A stretch of 64,000 bases of DNA. Source: Actinomycetes bacterium (GTDB lineage Bacteria > Actinomycetota > Acidimicrobiia > Acidimicrobiales > RAAP-2). Shown in pieces: positions 45,283 through 55,606 of this stretch (position 1 is the first letter of the stretch; every line of letters starts with the position of its first letter). The translations under genes and the position numbers were made by a program. The notes beneath the pieces are model-generated. The model had not been told where the DNA came from. It searched no databases and was given only the letters and a program-made list of their open reading frames with translations. The stretch covers positions 186,001 to 250,000 of the forward strand of contig JAJZUS010000002.1 in assembly GCA_021848365.1 (NCBI GenBank), read 5' to 3'.

Positions 45283-46842
45283 CTACTCCTTCTCGATCCG
45301 GTGGCGCGCCACCCGGCGATCGGGTCGGGCGAGGCCCTCGTAGAGGGCGCCGATGGCCACGATGATCACCATGACCAGCAGGGTGATCCACCCGTAGTTG
45401 AACAGGGCCCCGCGGCCGCTCGTGATCGAGCTCGGCCAGACGATGTTGAGGAGCATCAGCCCCAGGTAGCCCGCTCCCCCGATCGCGACCGGCATGCCCC
45501 ACTTGCCGAGCGTGAACTTCCCGCTCGGGCGCCAGCCCCGGCGGCGGGCGATGATCGCGCCGAGCACCGTCAGGAAGAAGGCCAGGTAGATGCCCGAGGT
45601 CGCGAACGAGACCAGGGCGTAGAGGGCGTTGATGTGGGCCGGGTAGGTGAACCACAGGATGTGGTAGTTGCGCGACGGGTTCACCAGCACCAGCAGCAGG
45701 AAGAGGAACGGGATGATCGTCCCGGTGAGGATCGCGTTCACCGGCGTCTTGTGACGCGGCGAGATCTTGCGCACCGTCGCCGACCCGGGGAGCGCCCCGT
45801 CACGAGAGAGGGCGAAGGCGACGCGCGCGCCCGCCCCCTGGACGGCCGTGCCGCAGCTGAAGAACGCGATGATCACGAGCACGAGGAAGACGTCCTGCAG
45901 CCACCCCGGCAGAGCCGCGAGCAGGACGGGGACGCCGCCCGAGACGACCCCGCCGATCCCCGACTTCGGGGTCGCGAGGAGGAACCCGAGGACGAGGACG
46001 AACGAGGCGATGCCGCCGTAGAGCAGGGCGTTGCGCATCGCGCGCGGGACCTGCCGCTGGGCGTTCACGGTCTCCTCCGAGATGTCCCCCGCGGACTCGA
46101 AGCCGAAGAAGATGTAGACGTTCGCCAGGACGGCGACGAGCGCCGCGCCCGTCCACCAGTGGCCGCCGAAGTTGACGCCGAAGGGGTTGGTCTTCAGGTT
46201 CTCGACGTGCTGGGTCGAGAAGAGGAAGCCGAATCCCTGGTGGAACCCGTGGATGGCGAGGGCGATGAAGACCCCGAAGGTGCCGATCGTCTCCACGTAG
46301 ACCCCGAAGCGGGCGACCCGGCCCATGATCTTCGCGCCGACCGAGTTCATGATCGCCGAGAGAACGATGATCGCTCCGGTGATCACGAAGATCGTCAGGT
46401 GGTCGGCCGGGTTGAGGTTGGTCTTGAACCAGGTGTTCGACAGGTCGGTGATGTAGCCGACCGCCCCCGAGTCCACCGAGGCCACGGTCGCGAGGAGCGC
46501 GAAGCCGTAGATCCACCCCACGAACCAGCCGTAGCGAGCCCCCACGTTGTACTTCCCGTACTGGTAGAGGGCCCCCGAGAGCGGGTACTCGCTCGCGAGC
46601 TCGCCGAAGACCAGGGCGACGAGGGTCATGAAGCCCACGACGATCGGGATGGTCCAGATGTAGCGCGGCCCCCCAGCGCCCAGTCCGATCGCGTAGAGGG
46701 AGTAGATCCCCACCACCGGGCTGAGGTAGCTGAAGGCCACCGAGAAGTTGTCGAAGAGCGACAGGACTCGTGAGAGCTCCTGTCGGTACCCGAGTGCCGA
46801 GAGCCGTTCGTCGTCGCGAGCGGTCACGTCGTCGACTGCCAT
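45283..46842 (-). CDS. APC-family amino-acid permease
   Basis: A 519-residue protein with about 12 helices. The N-terminal LGYRQELSRVLSLFDNFSVAFSYLSP and FGELASEYPLSGALYQYGKY are typical of the AGT/ACT branch (GABA, choline or polyamine exchangers). FFGFESAGDISEETVNAQRQ is the conserved loop. GABA, amino acids or amines are possible substrates. ATG 46840-46842 has a near-perfect GGGGGGAA Shine-Dalgarno. It converges on gdhA. Confidence 0.9.
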   Translation of the reverse strand: MAVDDVTARDDERLSALGYRQELSRVLSLFDNFSVAFSYLSPVVGIYSLYAIGLGAGGPRYIWTIPIVVGFMTLVALVFGELASEYPLSGALYQYGKYNVGARYGWFVGWIYGFALLATVASVDSGAVGYITDLSNTWFKTNLNPADHLTIFVITGAIIVLSAIMNSVGAKIMGRVARFGVYVETIGTFGVFIALAIHGFHQGFGFLFSTQHVENLKTNPFGVNFGGHWWTGAALVAVLANVYIFFGFESAGDISEETVNAQRQVPRAMRNALLYGGIASFVLVLGFLLATPKSGIGGVVSGGVPVLLAALPGWLQDVFLVLVIIAFFSCGTAVQGAGARVAFALSRDGALPGSATVRKISPRHKTPVNAILTGTIIPFLFLLLVLVNPSRNYHILWFTYPAHINALYALVSFATSGIYLAFFLTVLGAIIARRRGWRPSGKFTLGKWGMPVAIGGAGYLGLMLLNIVWPSSITSGRGALFNYGWITLLVMVIIVAIGALYEGLARPDRRVARHRIEKE

Positions 46843-46969
46843 TTTCCCCCCTTGCGTCGTCGGGCCGACCCGACGTCGTCCCGACGCTAGCGACGCCTCG
46901 CGGAGTGGTGGCGGAACGCGGTGGGATCTCCTGAGAACGGGTTCAACCCCCGAGTGGCACAGTAGAGGC

Positions 46970-47113
46970 GTGACCCACGAGACCGAGCCCACCCGTGAGG
47001 AGCTGCTCGAACGCGTGAGCACCCTACGCGACGAGGTCGAACGACTCCGGGCCGAGCTGCGGCGACTTCGTCGCGAGCACCACGAGGTCCCTCCGCACCA
47101 CGGCGAGCGCTGA
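46970..47113 (+). CDS. Possible small coiled-coil protein
   Basis: A 47-codon frame from GTG 46970. The protein is almost all heptads: LLERVSTLRDEVERLRAELR, so a short coiled coil. A CACAGT box lies six bases upstream. It is oriented away from the APC permease and ends 12 bp before the convergent membrane-protein gene. It may be a real small gene but no homology supports it. Confidence 0.4.
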   Translation: MTHETEPTREELLERVSTLRDEVERLRAELRRLRREHHEVPPHHGER

Positions 47114-47125
47114 CCGCGGCGGCGG

Positions 47126-47356
47126 CTACCGGCGACGCGCGGCGCGCCCGACCGAGAGCCCGAGGGCGAGGATCGCGAGGACCGGCAACGCGACGACGGC
47201 GAGTCCGTTCGCGTGGGCCCGCAGCGACAGGAGCGCCACGACCCCGATGATCACGAGGGTGGCGACGAAGAGCTCCGGCGTGTCCCCCACCAGGAAGTCG
47301 TACCAGAAGCGGCCGAATCCCCGGAGCAGTCGCACGGGTAGGGAGGGTCGGCTCAC
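47126..47356 (-). CDS. Small membrane protein, last gene of the iron-transport operon
   Basis: A 76-residue protein starting at GTG 47354-47356, overlapping the previous gene's stop as GTGA. It has an amphipathic N-terminus, FWYDFLVGDTPELFVATLVI, then two hydrophobic segments. The family is not recognised by me. It is coupled to the COG4280-like membrane protein and through it to the Fbp transporter, so it probably belongs to that system. Confidence 0.7.
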   Translation of the reverse strand: MSRPSLPVRLLRGFGRFWYDFLVGDTPELFVATLVIIGVVALLSLRAHANGLAVVALPVLAILALGLSVGRAARRR

Positions 47357-48107
47357 GCGGCCACCTCCACGGCACCGCCCCGGCGCGACCGGAGCAGACC
47401 GATCGCCGCCCAGGTCGCCGCGAGGTAGATCACTGCGAGTCCGAGCAGCATGGTGTCGCTCCCCGGCCAGTGGACCTTGAGGCCCTCGCCGGTCCAGAAG
47501 GTGCCGTAACTCACGAGCAGGATCCCCACGGTCATCTTCATGGCGTTCTCGGGCACCTGGGAGAGCTGACGGGCGACGACGACCCCCACGACGCCGACGA
47601 CGACGATGGCGACGCCGGCCGTCGTCGCGGCGAGGCCCAGCCGGTGGGCCGAGGTGCCGAGGGTCAGAACGGTCACCACGACCTCGAGACCCTCGAGGAA
47701 GACTCCCTTGAAGGCCATGACGAAGGCGACGTGGTCGCGCTGGGCGGCCGGGGCCCGCTCCAGCTCGGCGACGGCCGCGCGATAGGCCGCGTCCTCGTCG
47801 TGGCGCGCCTTGAGTCCGCTCGCGCGCAGGATCGCCTTGCGCAGCCACTGCATGCCGAAGACGAGGAGCACGCCACCCACGACGAGGCGCAGGACGTCGA
47901 GGGGCACCCGAACGAGCGCCGGCCCGAACAGGGCGACCAGGGCCGTCAGGACGACGAGCCCCGCGCCCGTTCCTTCGAGGGCGGAGCGCCACCCTCGGGT
48001 GTGACCCACCGCGAGGACGATGGTGAGGGCTTCGACCATCTCGACCGACGCCGCGAGGAAGACGGCGCCGACGAGGACGACGACGCCCGACGAGACGGTA
48101 GCGGCGA

Positions 48108-48111
<4 letters not shown>
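47353..48111 (-). CDS. COG4280-like polytopic membrane protein with EGLE motif
   Basis: A 252-residue membrane protein with about seven helices. Two conserved Glu clusters are seen: SVEMVEALTIVLAVGHTRGW in the first helix and KGVFLEGLEVVVTVLTLGTS in the middle. The EGLE wording is reminiscent of the REGLEA signature of FTR1 iron permeases, while the overall layout resembles COG4280. Start GTG 48109-48111 overlaps the FbpC stop, and the previous three genes are an iron-type ABC transporter. A metal-transport role is therefore likely but not proven. Confidence 0.8.
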
Positions 48112-49258
<1,147 letters not shown>

Positions 49259-49262
<4 letters not shown>

Positions 49263-51091
49263 GACCGGACCCCGCTCCAGCCGATCCGCCGCCAACCTCG
49301 CGGGGTGAGGAGTCGGAAGAGGCCGAGGACGAGGCCGATGACGCCGAGCATCTCGACGAGGGTGAGCACCGTCATCGCCGTCCCGGTGCTCAGCTGGTAG
49401 TTGCCGAGGTAGGCCTGGATCGTGACCGAGACGGGCTCCTGACTCGGTGGGTAGAGGACCTGGGCGATGGCCAGCTCGGCGATCGTCTTGGTGAAGGTGA
49501 GCAGCCAACCCCACACGAGCACGCGGGCGACCAGCGGCAGCTGGGCACTGCGCCACGTTCGCCACCGGCCCGCGCCGTGGACCCGCGCGGCCTCGGAGAG
49601 CGAGGGCTGGACCTGCCCCAGGGGACCCGCGACGAAGCGGGTCTGACCGGGCAGGGCGTTCGCCGTCTGGGCCAGCATCAGCAGGGGCAGCGTCTGGTAC
49701 AGGTTGAGGAAGTGGGACGTGACGAATCCCATGTTGTAGAAGAAGATGTAACCGACGCCGAGCACGACGCCGGGGATCGCGACGGTGCCGAGGAGGAAGA
49801 CGTCGGTGATCCGCTGGCTCCAGCCCCCGCGAGCGACGGCCAGACGTCGGCCGAGGACGTAGGCGAGGACGCCGGTCGCCGTCGCCACCACGACGCCCAG
49901 CTGGTTGGAGAGCAGCAGCGGTGCCCCGATGCTCTTGTCGGCGATCGTGGGGTGCAGGATCGCGCCGTAGGCGGCGGTTGTCAGGTGTACGCCCCCGACG
50001 GCGTAGATCCCGAGATTGCGCACGAAGGACCCACCGAGCGCCCCGATGATGGGGGCCCCGAGAGCCAGGACGAAGAGTCCCGCGAGACCCAGCGTCACGG
50101 CGATCCGCGCCACCGGTCGGAACTCCCGGCGCCGCGGCGTTCGCGTGCGCCCCGAGAGGACGGCGTAGCTCCGCCGGCGCGTCGCGCGGGCCTGGATGAC
50201 GATCGGCGGGATCGTCGAGACGATCAGGATGACGGCGATGACCGCCGCCACCGAGAAGTTCGCCGGGAAGTTGCTGATGGCGGCGAACAGCGTGTAGGTC
50301 GCCATCGGGAAGTGGGCGTGGTAGCCGAGGGTGAAGGCGACGCCGAAGTCGCTCATCGTCTCGGCGAAGCCGATGGCGATCGCGCTCCAGAGCGCCGGGG
50401 CGATGATGGGCAGGACGGTCCGCAGGGTTCGCCACCGAGTGGCGCCGTGGATCCGCGCCGCGTCCTCGAACTCCGAGCCGAGCCCGTGCAGGCCGGCCGA
50501 GACGATGAAGTAGGCGAACGGGAGGGCGGCCGTCGTGAGCACGACCACGATGCCGAGGGGCCCGAAGAACTCCCCGTAGAGCCACTGGGTGGTCACGCCG
50601 GCGATGGTCGCCGCTCCGTAGGGCTGGAGGAGGTCACCCCAACCCAGGGTCATCATCCACGTCGGCACGAGCAGGAGGACCCACATGAGCAGCCCCCAGA
50701 CCCGCCGGCCGTAGACGTTGGTGCGCTGGACGAGCCAGGCGACGAGCGTCGCGAGACTCGTGGAGAGGAGCGCGACGAGGCCCGAGACCCAGAGCGAGTT
50801 GAGGAGACCGCGACCGGTCGAGCCGGAGAGGGCCTGGGCCACGTAGTGGAGCGTGAAGTACTGCGACCCCTGCTGGAAGAGCCGGGGACTCGTCGCGAGC
50901 AGGAGGAAGCTGCCCACCGGGGCGATGATCAGCAGGCCGAGGACGACCCAGATCGTGGCCGTGCCCCAGGGAAGGCGACGGCGGGCCGAGCGCGGGGGCG
51001 TTCCGGCCTCGCCGGGGGCCGACGCCGATCCCGCGGCTCCGGACGGAGCCGCGGGATCGAGCGTCGCGAGGGTCGCGGACGCGGAGCTCAC
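49259..51091 (-). CDS. fbpB: Iron(III)-type ABC transporter permease, fused FbpB-like
   Basis: A 610-residue permease made of two BPD_transp_1 halves in one chain, as in FbpB. The EAA loops are EDAARIHGATRWRTLRTVLP in the first half and SEAARVHGAGRWRTWRSAQLP in the second. About 12 helices in all. The start GTG 51089-51091 overlaps the fbpA stop. Iron(III) or thiamine-class substrates use this architecture; FbpA-like homology favours iron. Confidence 0.92.
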
Positions 51092-52194
51092 CCGTTGTTG
51101 ATGTTGGCCGTGAACCAGGCGTTGACGGTGTTCTCGAGCGGGCCCCAGACGTAGGGGTTGGTGCTCTGCATCGGCACGCTCGAGAGCGGCGGGATCACCT
51201 TGTTCGCGGGCTTCTCACCGTTGAGGACCGGCCAGAAGAGGGAGTCACCCTGGGGATCGCCGATCTGCATCACGTGCTGGCCGGCCCGCGAGAGGACGTA
51301 GTCGACGAACTTCTGCGCCTCGGCCTGGACGGCCTTCGGCATGAGCCCGTCGATGCCGATCGTTCCGGGTAGGGCGGTCACCGGGTTGAGGTAGGCCACT
51401 CGCATGGTCGGCGAGCTCGAGATCTCGGCCCCGTAGCCGGCCGAACTCTGGATGATGGCCATCTCGATGGCGTGCGACTGGATCGCGCCGAGGGTCGGGC
51501 CGTTCGTCGCGTTGATGACCAGGCCGTTCTGCTTCAACTTGGTGAAGTAGGCCTCGCCGGCCTTGATCGCCGCGGCGGGCGATCCGCTCTTGTAGTGGCC
51601 GAGGTCGTTCATGACACCGGCGATGAGCGGATAGGTCGGACCCGACTGGGTCGGGTCGTTCATCCCGAGCTTGCCCGCGTACTGGGGCTTCAGGAGGTCG
51701 GCCCACGTCCTCGGCAACTGGGAGGCCGAGATCTGGGCCGAGTCGTAGACGAGGGCTCCCGTCGCGGTGAGGCCAGTCGGGACGAAGCTGCCGTCGGCCG
51801 CGATGTTCGCCCGACCCACGGAGTTGAAGCTGACCTTGGGCACGATGTGCTTGGCCAGCTTGCCCTGCCGGTCGAGGGCGGCGAAGGCCTGGGAACCGTC
51901 GACCCACAGGACGCCCCACTTCGGGTGGTGGCCCTCGGCCTGGATCTGCTGGAGCAGTGGTCCGGTCGAGTTGTCGTTGAGGGTCACCGTGAAGCCGGGG
52001 TGCGTGGCGTTGAACGCCTTCACGACGGCCGAGTCGTACCCCTGGGCCGAGTACACGACGAGGGTCGGCCCCTGCGCCGCGCCGGCCGAGACGACCGAGA
52101 GGGCGAGAGACGCGAGGGCCGACGTCGCGGCCAGGGCGCCGACGAGGGCACGACGGCCCCGCCGGCCACGGCGGTTGTTCTGGGTGATGTGCAT
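51088..52194 (-). CDS. fbpA: Iron(III)-type extracellular solute-binding protein, FbpA-like
   Basis: A 368-residue secreted protein with a signal of about 38 residues (ALVGALAATSALASLALSVV). The mature domain begins PTLVVYSAQGYDSAVVKAF and has WGVLWVDGSQAFAALD, LPRTWADLLKPQYAGKL and LTATGALVYDSAQI, typical of SBP_bac_11/FbpA type. The characteristic paired Tyr iron ligands near the C-terminus are not clearly identifiable, so phosphonate or other substrates are not excluded. First gene of the five-gene operon. Confidence 0.85.
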   Translation of the reverse strand: MHITQNNRRGRRGRRALVGALAATSALASLALSVVSAGAAQGPTLVVYSAQGYDSAVVKAFNATHPGFTVTLNDNSTGPLLQQIQAEGHHPKWGVLWVDGSQAFAALDRQGKLAKHIVPKVSFNSVGRANIAADGSFVPTGLTATGALVYDSAQISASQLPRTWADLLKPQYAGKLGMNDPTQSGPTYPLIAGVMNDLGHYKSGSPAAAIKAGEAYFTKLKQNGLVINATNGPTLGAIQSHAIEMAIIQSSAGYGAEISSSPTMRVAYLNPVTALPGTIGIDGLMPKAVQAEAQKFVDYVLSRAGQHVMQIGDPQGDSLFWPVLNGEKPANKVIPPLSSVPMQSTNPYVWGPLENTVNAWFTANINNG

Positions 52195-52264
52195 GGCCGA
52201 CGTTCTACGAAACCACGATGAACGTCACGTGACCGATGCGAGCCGCCCGGATGAAATGTTCGCG

Positions 52265-52807
52265 TCAGTGCCGACGCGCGAGCAGGGCGTCCTCCACGGC
52301 CGCGGGGTCCAGCCCCCGGGTCCGCAGCAGCAGGAGCAGGTGGAACCAGAGGTCGGCGGCCTCGTCGACCACGCGCTCGTCCGACTCCCCGAGCGCGGCG
52401 ACGACGACCTCCACCGCCTCCTCGCCGACTTTGCGGGCGGCCCTGGCGACGCCGGCCGACAGCGTCGCCACTACGTAGGAGTCGGGGGCCCCGGAGGCCT
52501 CGCGACGGAGGATCTCCCGCCAGAGCCACGGGGTGAAGCAGGAGGTCGACCCGTCGTGACAGGTGGGTCCGAGCGGGTGCGCCCGCACGACCAGCGCGTC
52601 GTCGTCGCAGTCGGGAACGATCTCCACGACGTGCAGTTCGTTGCCGGAGGTCTCCCCCTTGCGCCAGAGCCGCTCGCGGGAGCGCGAGTAGAAGTGGACG
52701 ACCCCGCTCGTGCGAGTCAGCTCGAGTGCCTCCTCGTCCATCCATCCGAGCATGAGCACTCGTCCGGTCGCGTCGTCCTGGACGATCGCGGCGCGTAGCT
52801 CGCTCAT
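52265..52807 (-). CDS. hisI: Bifunctional phosphoribosyl-AMP cyclohydrolase / -ATP pyrophosphohydrolase HisIE
   Basis: A 180-residue fusion for steps two and three of histidine synthesis. The HisI part (about 1-100) has MLGWMDEEALELTRTSGVVH and the zinc/metal residues in VPDCDDDALV and PTCHDGSTSCF. The HisE part has KVGEEAVEVVVAALGESDER and AADLWFHLLLLL. ATG 52805-52807 overlaps the hisF TGA as ATGA, with GGAGGAG upstream. Last gene of the his operon. Confidence 0.96.
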   Translation of the reverse strand: MSELRAAIVQDDATGRVLMLGWMDEEALELTRTSGVVHFYSRSRERLWRKGETSGNELHVVEIVPDCDDDALVVRAHPLGPTCHDGSTSCFTPWLWREILRREASGAPDSYVVATLSAGVARAARKVGEEAVEVVVAALGESDERVVDEAADLWFHLLLLLRTRGLDPAAVEDALLARRH

Positions 52808-53553
52808 CGGTCTCTCCTCCACGGTCGCAGTTCCACGCCCTCGTCCTCGATCCGCTCGCGCAGACCGGGTAGTCCCGCGGGGTCCTCGTGGACGATCGAC
52901 GCCACGAGCGCGGCCCCGGTGACGCGTAGGGCGTCGGCGACGTGACGGGCGTTGCCGGCGCCCCCCGAGGCGATGACCGGGATGGTGACGGCGGCGGCCA
53001 CCTCACCGGTCGTCGACAGGTCGAATCCCTCGCGCCGCCCGTCGTGGTCGATCGAGGTGAGGAGGATCTCCCCCGCTCCCCGATCCGCGACCTCCCGGGC
53101 CCACGGCAGCGTCGCGCGCTCCGTGAGCGTTCGACCCCCGTGCGTGTGGACGCGGCCACCCCCGGTGTCGATGGCGACGACGACGGCCTGGGACCCGAAG
53201 CGATGGGCGATCTCGCCGATGAGGGACGGCTGGGCGACGGCCGCCGAGTTGAGGGACACCCGGTCGGCCCCGGCCTCGATGAGCCGCGCCGCGTCCGCGA
53301 CGGTCCGCACGCCCCCGCCCACCGTGAAGGGGATGTCGAGCACGTCGGCGACGGCGCCCACCACCCCGACGAGCGTCGCACGCTCGTCCGGGGTCGCGGT
53401 GATGTCGAGGAAGACGAGCTCGTCGGCACCGCCCGCTCCGTAGTGCAGGGCCAGCTCGACGGGGTCCCCGACGTCGCGCAGACCGACGAAGTTGACCCCC
53501 TTCACCACGCGTCCGTGCGCCACGTCGAGGCAGGGGATCAGACGGGGGAACAC
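52804..53553 (-). CDS. hisF: Imidazole glycerol phosphate synthase cyclase subunit HisF
   Basis: A 249-residue TIM barrel joining the histidine and purine pathways. [20 protein letters not shown] carries the first catalytic Asp, and VVVAIDTGG and [16 protein letters not shown] the second. [14 protein letters not shown] binds phosphate. GTG 53551-53553 overlaps hisH by 16 nt; the upstream frame is within hisH. It acts with HisH, the ammonia-producing glutaminase, to form IGP and AICAR. Confidence 0.97.
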   Translation of the reverse strand: MFPRLIPCLDVAHGRVVKGVNFVGLRDVGDPVELALHYGAGGADELVFLDITATPDERATLVGVVGAVADVLDIPFTVGGGVRTVADAARLIEAGADRVSLNSAAVAQPSLIGEIAHRFGSQAVVVAIDTGGGRVHTHGGRTLTERATLPWAREVADRGAGEILLTSIDHDGRREGFDLSTTGEVAAAVTIPVIASGGAGNARHVADALRVTGAALVASIVHEDPAGLPGLRERIEDEGVELRPWRRDR

Positions 53554-54092
53554 CAGCGCTCCAGGAAGGACCGTCCCGCGGGCCCGCTCTTCTCGGGGTG
53601 GAACTGGACCCCGAGGAAGCTGCCCTGCGCCACGGCCACCGTGATCCCGTCCGACGTCGCTACGGTGGCCTCGCTCGCCGCGGCGTAGGAGTGGGCGAAG
53701 TAGAAGGTCTCGCCCCAGGGCTCGACCGCGGCCCACCCGAGGCGAGGGACCCGAGCCGTCGTGAGCCGCTCGACGCGCCCCGGGGCGATGCCGAGCCCGT
53801 TGACGCCCCCGTCCTCGGCGCTCCACTCGAGGGCGATCTGGAGCCCGAGGCAGATGCCGACGAGTCGCCGTCCCGCGCGGACCCGGTCGCGCAGCGCCTC
53901 GTCGACACCGGTCGCGGCGAGACGGGCCATGGCGCTCGCGGCCGATCCCACCCCGGGCAGGACGACCACCGGAGCGGTGGCGACGAGCTCGGGGTCGCCG
54001 CTCACCCGGCTGGAACGACCGAGCACGGTGAGCGCCGCCCGCACGGAACGCGTGTTGCCCGCGCCGTAGTCGACGACGACGACGTCGCTCAC
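53538..54092 (-). CDS. hisH: Imidazole glycerol phosphate synthase glutaminase subunit HisH
   Basis: A 184-residue class-I glutamine amidotransferase. VVVVDYGAGNTRSVRAAL starts the family; the nucleophile Cys is in GRRLVGICLGLQIA, and the His-Glu pair in GVQFHPEKSG. Coupled by GTGA to the hisCB gene upstream, and overlapping hisF downstream. Confidence 0.97.
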   Translation of the reverse strand: MSDVVVVDYGAGNTRSVRAALTVLGRSSRVSGDPELVATAPVVVLPGVGSAASAMARLAATGVDEALRDRVRAGRRLVGICLGLQIALEWSAEDGGVNGLGIAPGRVERLTTARVPRLGWAAVEPWGETFYFAHSYAAASEATVATSDGITVAVAQGSFLGVQFHPEKSGPAGRSFLERWCSPV

Positions 54093-55606
54093 AGCGACCC
54101 CTTCGTCGAGTTGACCATCGTCCCGCGAGGGGCGAGGGCCGCGGCCAGCGCGCGCCCCACGGCTTTGAAGGCCGCCTCCGCCACGTGGTGGGCGTTGCGG
54201 CCGTGCGCCGTGACGTGCAGCGTGACCCGGGCCGTCTGGACGAGGGACTCGAGCGCATGGGCGGCCATGCCGGGATCCGGGTCGATGTCGATGACCGCGA
54301 CGGGACGACCCGAGAGGTCGATCACCGCGTGCGCCTGGGCCTCGTCCATCGGAACGCGCGCCTCGCCGTAGCGGGCGAGGCCCCGACGATCCCCGAGAGC
54401 CCGGTCGAGCGCCTCGCCGACGGTGCGGAACATGTCCTCGACGGTGTGGTGGTCGCCGGTCTCGGGGTCCCCGACGCCCTCCACCCTCAGGTCGAGGCCC
54501 CCGTGGAAGGCGAGCTGCTGGAGCATGTGGTCGTAGAAGCCCTCGCCCGACTCGACGTGGACGCGACCCTCGCCGGGAACGCGCAGACGGACTCGGAAGC
54601 GGGTCTCCGCGGTCGCCCGCTGCTGGCGTACGACCCGGGTCGGCTCGGGTGCTCCGGTGCGAACCGCGGCGAGAGCCGCGAGGAGTCGGTCGTCGTCCTC
54701 CCGATCGCGCACGCTGACTCGCCAGCCACCCCGAAAGGCTCGCGTGACCACGCCGTACGGCAGGAGGTCCTCCACCAGGCGTGAGGGCTCCTCCATCGGA
54801 ACGTAGAGGAAGTTCGTGTAGGAGGGAACCGGCGAGAGGCCGAGGGCGCGCAGCCCGTCGGCGAGACGCTCACGCTCCGCGATCTGGGGACCCACGTCGG
54901 GCGGGCTCGCCAGCGCCGCGAGGGCCAGCGCGGCGGAGAGCGAGGAGACCGAGAGCGGCGCCTGGCGCGACGAGAGAGCGGCGATCAGTGGCGCCGCACC
55001 GAGCGCGTAACCCACGCGGGCCCCGGCGAGCCCGAAGGCCTTCGAGAAGGTGCGCAGCACGATCGCTCCGCGATCGATCCACTCGAGGGCGTCGACCCCG
55101 GCGTAGTCGGCGTAGGCCTCGTCGATGACGAGCTGTCCCGACACGTTCGGAACGTCCGGGAGCTCGCCCGTCGGGTTGTTGGGACGGCACACGAACACGA
55201 GGTCGGCGGCGCCCGGGTCGTCGACGAGTCGGGCGCCCGCCATGATGGCCGCGTAGCGATACATGGAGTAGGAGGTGGCCGGCACGGTCGCGACGGTGCC
55301 CCCCTCGGCGAAGAGGCGGGCGCACAGGACGATGAGCTCGTCACTGCCGGCCCCGAGGGTCACCTCGTCGATGGAGCGCCCGTGACGCGCCGCGATCGCG
55401 CCGCGCAGGGGCTCGTAACGACCCCGGTCGTACTCGTTGATGTCCGCGAGCGCTCGGGCGATGGTCGCGGGGCGCGCGACAGAGAGTGGATCGGCCGGCA
55501 CGTTGCCGTCGAAGCGGATGACGTCGCGCGGATCGATCCCGACCCGCTCGGCGATCGACTCCGACGACGGGGGCCACGTGTAGCTCTCGAGGGGCTCGGG
55601 TCTCAT
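54089..55606 (-). CDS. HisC-HisB fusion: histidinol-phosphate aminotransferase / IGP dehydratase
   Basis: A 505-residue two-domain enzyme. HisC, about 1-325: VRFDGNVPAD-like start, CRPNNPTGELP, LVIDEAYADYAGV and the PLP lysine in RTFSKAFGLAGARVGYALG. HisB, about 327-505: FYDHMLQQLAFHGG, DHHTVEDMFRTVGEAL and HHVAEAAFKAVG, with the closing STKGSL. No ATG, GTG or TTG codon is in frame at the junction, and no stop lies between, so the two are translated as one chain. HisB carries no phosphatase domain. Start ATG 55604-55606 overlaps the hisD stop as ATGA. Confidence 0.93.
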   Translation of the reverse strand: MRPEPLESYTWPPSSESIAERVGIDPRDVIRFDGNVPADPLSVARPATIARALADINEYDRGRYEPLRGAIAARHGRSIDEVTLGAGSDELIVLCARLFAEGGTVATVPATSYSMYRYAAIMAGARLVDDPGAADLVFVCRPNNPTGELPDVPNVSGQLVIDEAYADYAGVDALEWIDRGAIVLRTFSKAFGLAGARVGYALGAAPLIAALSSRQAPLSVSSLSAALALAALASPPDVGPQIAERERLADGLRALGLSPVPSYTNFLYVPMEEPSRLVEDLLPYGVVTRAFRGGWRVSVRDREDDDRLLAALAAVRTGAPEPTRVVRQQRATAETRFRVRLRVPGEGRVHVESGEGFYDHMLQQLAFHGGLDLRVEGVGDPETGDHHTVEDMFRTVGEALDRALGDRRGLARYGEARVPMDEAQAHAVIDLSGRPVAVIDIDPDPGMAAHALESLVQTARVTLHVTAHGRNAHHVAEAAFKAVGRALAAALAPRGTMVNSTKGSL

